The notes under the pieces were generated by a model. That model did no database searches. It saw nothing but the letters and a program-made list of their open reading frames with translations, and was not told the DNA's origin. 64,000 nucleotides of DNA, taken from NCBI GenBank assembly GCA_025928515.1, contig JAICJI010000002.1:1-64000 (forward strand). The letters are read 5' to 3'. Below, piece by piece: positions 33,819 to 40,687 of the stretch (position 1 is the stretch's first letter; every line of letters starts with the position of its first letter). Both the position numbers and the translations under genes were made by a program. Source of the stretch: Thermoleophilia bacterium (GTDB lineage Bacteria; Actinomycetota; Thermoleophilia; Gaiellales; Gaiellaceae).

Positions 33819-34748
33819 GTGATCTCGCTCGACGAGATCCGCCGGGCGCGCGAGCGGATCGGCGACGACGTGCTGCGCACGCCGCTCGTTCCGTTGGGGA
33901 CGGATGCCCGGATCCGGCTCAAGCTCGAGTGCCTGCAGCCGGTCGGCTCGTTCAAGCTGCGCGGCGCGCTCTCGGCCGTGCGCGCCGCATCGCGCGCTGA
34001 GCTCGCGGCGGGCGTCGTCACGGCGAGCGCCGGGAACATGGCGCAGGGCGTCGCCTGGGCTGCGCGCGAGGCCGGCGTGCCGGCGCGCGTGATCTGCCCG
34101 GACAGCGCGCCGCGCGCGAAGCTCGACCGGATCGAGGCGCTCGGCGGCAAGGTGGTTCCCGTCCCGCATGAGGAGTGGTGGCAGGCGATGCTCGACCGCG
34201 GCCGCGACGGCGTCGACGGCTTCTTCGTGCACCCGGTTGCGGACGAGGCCGTGATGGCCGGCAACGGGACGATCGGGCTCGAGCTCGCGGAGGACGCGCC
34301 GCAGTTCGACACGGTCATCATCCCCTGGGGCGGCGGCGGGCTGGCGACCGGAATCGCCAGTGCCGTCAAGGCGCTTCGTCCCAACGTGCGTGTGGTCACG
34401 GCGGAGCCCGACACTGCGGCCCCGCTCGCTGCGGCGTTCGCGGCGGGCGAGCCGAGCGAGATCGAGTTCACGTCGTCGTGGATCGACGGCGCGGGCGGGC
34501 CGGCGCTGCTGCCCGGGATGTGGGAGCACGCGCGGGGGCTCGTCGACGAGGCCGTCGCGCTGCCGCTCGCCGAGGTGGAAGAAGCTGTCCGGCTCCTCTC
34601 GTCGCGCGCGCACGTCGTCGCCGAGGGTGCGGGTGCGCTCGCGCTGGCGGCCGCCCTGCGGCGCGAAGACCGTTGCGTCTGCATCGTCAGCGGCGGGAAC
34701 ATCGACCCGGACGTGCTCGCACGGATCCTCGGCGCTACGCTCGCCTGA
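33819..34748 (+). CDS. PLP-dependent threonine/serine dehydratase-like enzyme
   Basis: A 309-aa fold-type II PLP enzyme. The cofactor lysine is in QPVGSFKLRGALSAV, the Asn/Gly substrate loop is TASAGNMAQGVAWAA (compare TASAGNHAQG), and the glycine-rich phosphate clamp is IIPWGGGGLATGIA. The catalytic domain resembles IlvA/serine racemase without the regulatory ACT domain. It likely removes ammonia from a beta-hydroxy amino acid released in the pathway. The GTG start directly follows the dioxygenase TAG. Confidence 0.88.
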   Translation: MISLDEIRRARERIGDDVLRTPLVPLGTDARIRLKLECLQPVGSFKLRGALSAVRAASRAELAAGVVTASAGNMAQGVAWAAREAGVPARVICPDSAPRAKLDRIEALGGKVVPVPHEEWWQAMLDRGRDGVDGFFVHPVADEAVMAGNGTIGLELAEDAPQFDTVIIPWGGGGLATGIASAVKALRPNVRVVTAEPDTAAPLAAAFAAGEPSEIEFTSSWIDGAGGPALLPGMWEHARGLVDEAVALPLAEVEEAVRLLSSRAHVVAEGAGALALAAALRREDRCVCIVSGGNIDPDVLARILGATLA

Positions 34749-34766
34749 GCGAAACAAGGAGGCAAC

Positions 34767-35051
34767 ATGGCCGAGCGGCATGGTTTCACGGCGGAGGAAG
34801 CCCGCTCGTACGGCGAGGCCGTGGGCATCGACTGGAGCAGGTCACCGTTCGACGTCGACGAGTTCCGCAACGGCATGGGCGTCGAGCTGGAGCACGGGCT
34901 CCACGACTCGCAGACGAACGTGACCGGCGACGACCCGCACGTCACGGCGCGGATCGCGTGGGCGCATCTCAAGGAGTTCCCGGACTACTACACGCGGCTC
35001 GAGCGGATGGAGGAAGAGGCGCGCGACTACTGGTCGTCACGGGGCGGCTGA
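34767..35051 (+). CDS. DUF5661-type small protein
   Basis: A 94-aa cytoplasmic protein whose pattern (SPFDVDEFRNGMGVELEHG, then DSQTNVTGDDPHVTAR and LKEFPDYYTRLERMEEEA) matches the family I know as DUF5661. Function unknown. A strong Shine-Dalgarno AAGGAGG precedes the ATG. It follows the dehydratase-like gene by 18 bp and may be the last gene of the second operon or a separately translated stress protein. Convergent with dinB across 14 bp. Confidence 0.75.
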   Translation: MAERHGFTAEEARSYGEAVGIDWSRSPFDVDEFRNGMGVELEHGLHDSQTNVTGDDPHVTARIAWAHLKEFPDYYTRLERMEEEARDYWSSRGG

Positions 35052-35065
35052 CCAGGCGTATTCGA

Positions 35066-36232
35066 TCAGTCCGGCAACAGTGGCATCGAGAAGCCGGGAT
35101 CGCGGCCGAGGAGCACGGCGCGCGTGATCGCCGCGCTCCCGAAGCGATCGCGGATCGTGTCGACGGCGGCGTCGACTGCTTCGTCCGGACCGAGGAGCAG
35201 CTGGCGCGTCCGGTCCTCCTCGAGTAGCGCGACGGAGCAGCCGATCAGCGTGATGCCGCGCCGCTCGATCGACGGCATGGCGGTCGCGAGCAGGGCACGC
35301 GCCGTGACGAGGACTGCCTGCGTGCTCGCCGTCGCAAACGGGAGGTTGTGGGACCGCGTCGCGCGCTCGAAGTCCCCGAAGCGAAGGTGCAGCACGACGG
35401 TCCGGCCGACGCGGCGCGCCGCGCGCAGGCGCCGCGTGATCCGGTCGACGATGCCGACGAGCGTCGCGTCGATCGTCTCCGCCGAGTGGCGGCCGCGGCC
35501 GAGCGCGCGCTGCGAGCCGATCGAGCCGCGTCGGCGGCCGGTCTCGACGCGCCGGAAGTCGCGGTTGTGCGCGAGCGCGTTGAGGTGACGGCCGGCCGCC
35601 CGGCCGAGCATCGCGACGAGCGTCTCCTCCGAGAGCGCGGCGAGCTGGCCGACCGTCCGCACGTTCCACGCGTGCAGCCGCCGCGCCGTCGCGGGGCCGA
35701 CGCCCCAGACGCACTCGACGGGCAGCGGATGCAGGAACGCGAGCTCGCGGTCGGGAGGGACGACGACCAGCCCGTCGGGCTTGCCGACTCCGCTGGCGAC
35801 CTTGGCGAGGAACTTCGTGCGGGCAACTCCCACGGTGACCGGTAGCCCGACGCGCTCGCGCACCGCTCCGCGCAGCCGCACGGCGATCTGGGCGGGCGTG
35901 CCGGCGATCCGCTCCATCCCGCGCACGTCGATGAATGCCTCGTCGATCGAGAGACCTTCGACGACGGGCGACGTGTCCTCGAAGACGGCGAACATGGCGC
36001 GACTCGCCTCGGTGTAGGCCGAGAACCGCGGCGGGACGACGACGGCGTGGGGGCAGAGCCTGCGCGCTTGCCGCCCGCCCATCGCGGTGCGGATGCCGTA
36101 CGCCTTCGCCTCGTAGCTCGCGGCCAGCACGACGCCGCCGCCGACGATCACGGGCCGGTCGCGAAGCCGCGGGTCGTCCCGCTGCTCGACCGACGCGAAG
36201 AACGCGTCCGCGTCCGCATGGAGCACGAACAT
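35066..36232 (-). CDS. dinB: DNA polymerase IV (Y-family translesion polymerase)
   Basis: A 388-aa Y-family polymerase. The catalytic residues are visible: the N-terminal HADADAFFASVEQ (acidic pair), and VVEGLSIDEAFIDVRG with the conserved S-x-DE. The helix-hairpin-helix region is PLPVECVWGVGPATARRL. The C-terminal little-finger domain runs from about residue 235 to 340. It makes error-prone bypass past lesions. The ATG at 36232 gives the usual Y-family start, and no good Shine-Dalgarno precedes it. A perfect LexA-type palindrome covers the start codon, so damage-inducible expression is expected. Confidence 0.95.
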   Translation of the reverse strand: MFVLHADADAFFASVEQRDDPRLRDRPVIVGGGVVLAASYEAKAYGIRTAMGGRQARRLCPHAVVVPPRFSAYTEASRAMFAVFEDTSPVVEGLSIDEAFIDVRGMERIAGTPAQIAVRLRGAVRERVGLPVTVGVARTKFLAKVASGVGKPDGLVVVPPDRELAFLHPLPVECVWGVGPATARRLHAWNVRTVGQLAALSEETLVAMLGRAAGRHLNALAHNRDFRRVETGRRRGSIGSQRALGRGRHSAETIDATLVGIVDRITRRLRAARRVGRTVVLHLRFGDFERATRSHNLPFATASTQAVLVTARALLATAMPSIERRGITLIGCSVALLEEDRTRQLLLGPDEAVDAAVDTIRDRFGSAAITRAVLLGRDPGFSMPLLPD

Positions 36233-36240
36233 ATGTTCGT
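36225..36240. promoter_or_regulatory. SOS box (LexA operator) overlapping the dinB start codon
   Basis: ACGAACATATGTTCGT is a perfect 16-bp palindrome containing the actinobacterial LexA core CGAAC-N4-GTTCG. It includes the dinB ATG (36232-36230 on the minus strand). On that strand TTCAAC, 18 bp, TAGTAC just upstream form a weak promoter whose start site would fall at or very near the ATG, compatible with a leaderless or near-leaderless mRNA (inference). Confidence 0.85.
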
Positions 36241-36246
36241 AAGGTA

Positions 36247-37416
36247 CTAAAGCCGAGCGAGCGCCGCGTTGAACCGGTCGATCTCGTCCGGGGTGTTGTA
36301 GTGGATGAGACCGACGCGGATTGCGCTGTCCGGGTACGGGAGCTTCTCGCGTAGCCCGAGGGAGAACCAGTTGTCGTGCGCCCACACGCCGAAGCCCTCG
36401 TCGGCGAGCCGCTTCGCCGCGCCGACGGCGTCCACGCCCTCTAGGTTGAGCAGGAACGTGGCGACGCGACCGTCCATCGTCTGCAGCCCGTAGACGGTCG
36501 CGGCGTCCGGCAGGCCGTCGAGGAAGCGCTGCCCGAGCTCGTGCTCGTAGGCGGCGATCGCCTCCATGCCGCCGATCGACTCGAGGTACGCAATCGTCGC
36601 CGAGAAGCCCGCGAGGAGCTCGTACGGTGCGGTGCCGACCTCGAAGCGGCGGCCGACCGGCTCCGACGCGGCCGGACGCGCCTTGTAGGGACGCCACGAC
36701 TCGAGCAAGTCGTGCCGGCCGTATGCGAGCCCGATGTGCGGCCCGCAGAACTTGTACGCGGAGGTGATGAAGACGTCGCAGCCGAGCGCCTCCACGTCGA
36801 CCGGCTCGTGCGCGGCGTACTGGACGGCGTCGACCCAGCACAGCGCGCCGACTTCGTGTGCGAGCTCGGACACCCGTGCGACGTCGATGATCGTGCCGAC
36901 TGCGTTCGAGGACGCGACGCAGGCGACGACCCGCACGCGCTCGTCGAGCCGGTTAGCGAGGTCGTCGTAGTCGAGCCGCAGATCCTCCGTCACGTTCACC
37001 CACTCGACCTCGAAGCCGCGGTCGGCCGCGAGCTCCACCCAGGGCGCGACGCCGCCGTCGTGGTCGAGGCGCGAGACGAGGATCCGGTCGCCTTCCTTCC
37101 AGTCCCGCGACGCGGTGCGTGAGAGCGCGAAGTCGAGCCAGGTCATGTTCGTCCCGAACACGACGTCGTCGGACGAGCAGCCGAGGAAGCGGGCGCCGTC
37201 CTCGCGCGCGGTCGCGAGGATCCCCTCGACGCGCTTGCTCGTCTCGTAGTTCGCGCCGATGTTGGCGCTTGCCTCGCGCAGCGTCCGCGCGATCGCGTCG
37301 CCGACCTCGTCGGGCACCTGCGAGCCGCCCGGAGCGTCAAGGAAGACGAAGCGGTCCTCGCGCAGCGACGAGAAGCGCGAGCGCACGGCTTCGACGTCCA
37401 ATAGGGTCGCCGCCAT
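36247..37416 (-). CDS. Cysteine-desulfurase-like PLP aminotransferase (class V)
   Basis: A 389-aa class V aminotransferase-fold protein of the desulfurase-like subgroup. N-terminal FVFLDAPGGSQVPDEV, cofactor-binding VDAVQYAAHEPVDVEALGCD (the PLP Asp and Gln/His), and the Schiff-base lysine in ITSAYKFCGPHIGLAYG. C-terminal VGLIHYNTPDEIDRF is typical. No clear persulfide-Cys loop is recognised, so sulfur mobilisation is uncertain; selenocysteine-lyase or kynureninase-like chemistry is an alternative. Its start codon overlaps that of the divergent aldo/keto reductase. Confidence 0.82.
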   Translation of the reverse strand: MAATLLDVEAVRSRFSSLREDRFVFLDAPGGSQVPDEVGDAIARTLREASANIGANYETSKRVEGILATAREDGARFLGCSSDDVVFGTNMTWLDFALSRTASRDWKEGDRILVSRLDHDGGVAPWVELAADRGFEVEWVNVTEDLRLDYDDLANRLDERVRVVACVASSNAVGTIIDVARVSELAHEVGALCWVDAVQYAAHEPVDVEALGCDVFITSAYKFCGPHIGLAYGRHDLLESWRPYKARPAASEPVGRRFEVGTAPYELLAGFSATIAYLESIGGMEAIAAYEHELGQRFLDGLPDAATVYGLQTMDGRVATFLLNLEGVDAVGAAKRLADEGFGVWAHDNWFSLGLREKLPYPDSAIRVGLIHYNTPDEIDRFNAALARL

Positions 37417-38335
37417 GGAACGAGCCTACCCGCGTCTCATCCTCGGTTGTGGCAACTTCGGCGGCATCGGCTCGGCGCCCGCCTTCTTCGGCCAGGGCGA
37501 GACGCTCGAGCAGGCGCTCGAGCTGATGGACGCGGCCTGGGCGGCGGGCATCACCTGGTTCGACACCGCCGACGCGTATGGCGGCGGCCGTAGCGAGACG
37601 TACGTCGGCGAATGGATCCGCTCGCGCCGCCCGGACGGGCTCCGCCTCACGACCAAGACGTTCAACCCCATGGCCGAGGGCGAGGATCGCGGCCTCGCGC
37701 CGGCGCGCGTGCGGCGCCAGATCGAGACGAGTCTCCAGCGGCTCGGTGTCGAGCGCGTCGACCTCTATCTCGCGCACGCGTGGGACACGGACGTTCCCGT
37801 CGCCGAGCTCGCGGGGGTTTTCGAGGAGCTCGTCACCGCGGGCAAGGTCGGCGCCTACGGCGTCAGCAACGTCGACGGCCCGCAGCTGCGGGAGGCGCTC
37901 GGCGCCGGCTCGTTCGCCGCCGTTCAGAACTCGTACTCCCTGCTCGACCGCGGGGTGGAGGACGAGATCCTGCCGTTGTGCACGGAACAGGGGCTCTGGT
38001 TCCAGGTGCACTCCCCGCTGATGGGCGGCTGGCTCACCGGGAAGTACCGCCGCGATTCGCCGGCGCCCGAGGGCTCGCGGATGACCCTCCGGTCGGCTCC
38101 GTACGAGCACTTCCGCAACGACCGCGTGTACGACGCCATCGAGGGGCTCGAACGCCGCGGCGATCCCACGACGCTCGCCTTCGCCTGGTTGCTCGGCGAC
38201 GAGCGGGTCTCGGTCGTGGTCGGCCCGCGGCGCGCCGAGCACCTCGAGCCGGCACTCGTCGCGCTCGCGAATCCGCTCGCTCCAGACGAGCGCGACACGC
38301 TCTCCGCTGAGTTTCGGCTCGTTCCCGAGTCTTGA
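37415..38335 (+). CDS. Aldo/keto reductase
   Basis: A 306-aa (alpha/beta)8 NADPH oxidoreductase. The catalytic tetrad can be read: Asp in WFDTADAYGGGRSE with Tyr in DAYGGG, Lys in RLTTKTFNP, His in DLYLAHAWDTD. Further family motifs are VGAYGVSNVDGPQLREAL and TTLAFAWLLGDERVSVVVG. Closest to the AKR11/12-like bacterial group by pattern. ATG 37415 overlaps the start codon of the minus-strand desulfurase-like gene within CCATGG, leaving no intergenic DNA upstream. The physiological carbonyl substrate is unknown. Confidence 0.9.
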   Translation: MERAYPRLILGCGNFGGIGSAPAFFGQGETLEQALELMDAAWAAGITWFDTADAYGGGRSETYVGEWIRSRRPDGLRLTTKTFNPMAEGEDRGLAPARVRRQIETSLQRLGVERVDLYLAHAWDTDVPVAELAGVFEELVTAGKVGAYGVSNVDGPQLREALGAGSFAAVQNSYSLLDRGVEDEILPLCTEQGLWFQVHSPLMGGWLTGKYRRDSPAPEGSRMTLRSAPYEHFRNDRVYDAIEGLERRGDPTTLAFAWLLGDERVSVVVGPRRAEHLEPALVALANPLAPDERDTLSAEFRLVPES

Positions 38336-38354
38336 GAACGACAGCGACGAAAGG

Positions 38355-38771
38355 ATGATCGTGGAAGAGATGCTCGCTGCATATGCCGCCGCCGTGCGGG
38401 CCAAGGACGTCGATACCTTCGTCGGCCTCTACGCCGACGACGTCCGCACGTTCGACCTCTGGGGTGTGTGGTCGTACGACGGCAAGGGGGCGCTGCACGA
38501 GATGGTGGCCGAATGGTTCGGCTCGCTCCCCGACGACGAGGTCGTGGCCGTGGAGTTCGACGACGTGCGCACGCAGACAGGTGCGGACGTGGCTGCAGTC
38601 AGCGCCTTCACCACCTTCGCGGCCGTTTCTCAGGACGGCACGGAGCTCCGGTCGATGAACAACCGGCTCACGTGGGTGCTCCGCAAGGACGCCGACGGCG
38701 CCTGGAAGATCGCGCACGAGCACACGTCCGCCCCCGCGAACGACGAGGGGAAGGTGCAGCTCCGGCGCTAG
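38355..38771 (+). CDS. NTF2-like (SnoaL/DUF4440-type) protein
   Basis: A 138-aa cone-shaped NTF2-fold protein. It begins MLAAYAAAVRAKDVDTFVGL with YADDVRTFDL, and ends with WVLRKDADGAWKIAHEHTS, the usual last two strands of DUF4440/SnoaL-like proteins. Function in such stand-alone proteins is generally unknown (ligand binding or isomerisation). ATG 38355 or GTG 38361 are both possible; AAAGG at 38349-38353 spaces better for the GTG. The stop shares CTAG with convergent gltA. Confidence 0.78.
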   Translation: MIVEEMLAAYAAAVRAKDVDTFVGLYADDVRTFDLWGVWSYDGKGALHEMVAEWFGSLPDDEVVAVEFDDVRTQTGADVAAVSAFTTFAAVSQDGTELRSMNNRLTWVLRKDADGAWKIAHEHTSAPANDEGKVQLRR

Positions 38772-40030
38772 CGCTGCGCGAGCGGGACGAACTCGCGCTC
38801 GTCGTAGCCCGTGTAGATCTGTCGCGGCCGCGCGATCTTCTGCTCCGGGTCGGAGAGCATCTCCTCCCACTGCGCGAGCCAGCCCGGCAGTCGGCCGAGC
38901 GCGAACAGCACCGTGAAGTAGTCCGTCGGATAGCCCATCGCCTGGTAGATGAGCCCCGAGTAGAAGTCGACGTTCGGATAGAGCTTCCGCGAGACGAAGT
39001 AGTCGTCCTCGAGCGCGATCCGCTCCAGCTCGAGCGCGATCTCGAGCTTCGGGTTGAGGCCGGTCTGCGCGAAGACGTCGTCGGCGACGCGCTTGATCAG
39101 CTTCGCGCGTGGGTCGTAGCTCTTGTACACGCGATGGCCGAAGCCCATCAGCCGTCCGTGCCCGGCTTTGACGCTCTCGATGAACTCCGGCACGCGCTCG
39201 ACCGTCCCGATCTCGTCGAGCATCCGCAGCACCGCCTCGTTCGCGCCACCGTGCAGCGGCCCGTAGAGCGCCGCGATTCCCGCCGAGACGGCCGAGAAGG
39301 GATCGACCTGCGTCGAGCCCACGCCGCGCACCGCGTTCGTCGATGCGTTCTGCTCGTGGTCGGCGTGGAGGATCAGCAGGATCTCGAGCGCCCGCTGTAG
39401 CACGGGATTCGGCTCGTGTTGCCCGCCGATCTCGAAGGTCATGTTGACGAAGTTGCCGATGTAGCCGAGGTCGTTGCGCGGGAAGACGTACGGGAGGCCT
39501 CGGCTGTGGCGGAAGACCCAGGCGGCGATCGTGGGGAACTTCGCGACGAGGCGCACGCGCTGCAGGCGCCGGCTCTCGGCGTCGCCGATCTCCTTCGCGT
39601 CGGGGTAGAAGGTCGAGAGCGCCGCGATCGCCCCGAGCAGCATCCCCATCGGATGCGCGTCGTGGCGGAAACCGTCGAGGAACTGCGTCACGTTCGTATG
39701 CACGTAGGTGTGGAGGCGAACCTCGCCCTCCCACGCCTCGAGCTCGGCGCGCGTCGGCAGCTCGCCCTCGAAGAGGAGCCACGCCGTCTCGAGGAAGCTC
39801 GCGTGCTCGGCGAGCTGCTCGATCGGGTAGCCGCGGTAGCGCAGGATGCCCGCGTCACCGTCGATGTAGGTGATCCCGCTCCGCGTCGAGGCGGTGTTGA
39901 GGAAGGCCGGGTCGTACGACATCAACCCCAGCTGGCGGAGGTCGGTCGCGTGGATCGTGCCGTCCGTGATCGGCACCTCGACCTCGGTTCCCGTGCGGTT
40001 GTCCCGGATGCTCAGCGTCTCGTCAGGCAC
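38768..40030 (-). CDS. gltA: Citrate synthase
   Basis: A 420-aa type II-like citrate synthase condensing acetyl-CoA and oxaloacetate for the TCA cycle. Active-site motifs: HADHEQNASTNAVRGV, GPLHGGANEAVLRML (His), GFGHRVYKSYDPRA (His and Arg), and the catalytic Asp in NVDFYSGLIYQAMGYP. The N-terminal TYIDGDAGILRYRGYPIEQL is typical. It is a single-gene unit divergent from the DUF892 gene. 2-methylcitrate synthase is a possible alternative, but the length and N-terminal beta-rich domain favour gltA. Confidence 0.95.
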   Translation of the reverse strand: MPDETLSIRDNRTGTEVEVPITDGTIHATDLRQLGLMSYDPAFLNTASTRSGITYIDGDAGILRYRGYPIEQLAEHASFLETAWLLFEGELPTRAELEAWEGEVRLHTYVHTNVTQFLDGFRHDAHPMGMLLGAIAALSTFYPDAKEIGDAESRRLQRVRLVAKFPTIAAWVFRHSRGLPYVFPRNDLGYIGNFVNMTFEIGGQHEPNPVLQRALEILLILHADHEQNASTNAVRGVGSTQVDPFSAVSAGIAALYGPLHGGANEAVLRMLDEIGTVERVPEFIESVKAGHGRLMGFGHRVYKSYDPRAKLIKRVADDVFAQTGLNPKLEIALELERIALEDDYFVSRKLYPNVDFYSGLIYQAMGYPTDYFTVLFALGRLPGWLAQWEEMLSDPEQKIARPRQIYTGYDEREFVPLAQR

Positions 40031-40119
40031 CGCGGCACCTTAACGGCGGTTCCTCGGTTTGCAGTTCGACAAGCGCGGAACCAGGAGGTCTGAATACGAC
40101 TTGAAAAGGAGATGAGAAC

Positions 40120-40626
40120 ATGGGCTTCCATTCACTCAACGACGTCCTGCAGGAGCAGCTCGAGGACCTGCACAGCGCCGAGACGCAGCTGATCGATGCG
40201 CTCCCGAAGATGGTGCAGGCAGCGCACCACGACCAGCTTCGCGAGGCGTTCGAGCATCACCTCGACGAGACGCGCGACCACCTGAAGCGGGTCAAAGAGG
40301 CGCTCGGCGAGCTCGGTGTCCCGAGCCCGACGGAGGTCTGCATGGGGATGAAGGGCCTCATCACCGAGGGTGAGGAGATGATCAAGATGGGCGGCGATCC
40401 GATGGCGAGCGACGCCGCGCTGATCGCTGCCGCGCAGCGCATCGAGCACTATGAGATCGCGGCCTACGGCACGGCTCGGCAGCTCGCCGGCGACTGCGGC
40501 TTCGACGGGATCAGGGACCTGATGGAGCAGACGCTCGACGAGGAGTCCCAGGCCGACAAGCTCCTGACGAAGATCGCCACCGGCGGTATGTTCAAGGCGG
40601 GGATCAACCAGCACGCAACGGCCTAG
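40120..40626 (+). CDS. DUF892 (YciE/YciF-like) ferritin-like protein
   Basis: A 168-aa four-helix-bundle protein. Possible di-iron ligands are seen in QLEDLHSAETQLIDALPKM and EHHLDETRDHLKRV (first helix pair), and in RIEHYEIAAYGTARQLA and LDEESQADKLL (second pair). Members are induced by general or osmotic stress and bind metal; the exact reaction is unknown. Shine-Dalgarno AAAAGGAG precedes ATG 40120. It is divergent from gltA across 89 bp and followed at 40653 by a very strong hairpin. Confidence 0.88.
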   Translation: MGFHSLNDVLQEQLEDLHSAETQLIDALPKMVQAAHHDQLREAFEHHLDETRDHLKRVKEALGELGVPSPTEVCMGMKGLITEGEEMIKMGGDPMASDAALIAAAQRIEHYEIAAYGTARQLAGDCGFDGIRDLMEQTLDEESQADKLLTKIATGGMFKAGINQHATA

Positions 40627-40652
40627 CCAGAGCGTCCGATCGACGCGGAAGT

Positions 40653-40687
40653 ACGATCGGCGGCGTGGCCTCCACGCCGCCGATCGT
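40653..40687 (+). promoter_or_regulatory. 16-bp perfect hairpin that encloses the acetoacetyl-CoA synthetase start codon
   Basis: ACGATCGGCGGCGTGG (40653-40668) and its exact complement (40672-40687) are separated by a CCT loop. The GTG start codon (40665-40667) is inside the stem and codons 2-7 make up the other arm. There is no T tract, so it is not a standard intrinsic terminator for the DUF892 gene. It would hide the start from ribosomes unless opened. Confidence 0.6.

Noticed and set aside
40048-40083. GGTTCC...GGAACC arms between gltA and the DUF892 gene
   Set aside because: Six-base arms about 25 bp apart are expected by chance in GC-rich DNA, and no promoter elements align with them.
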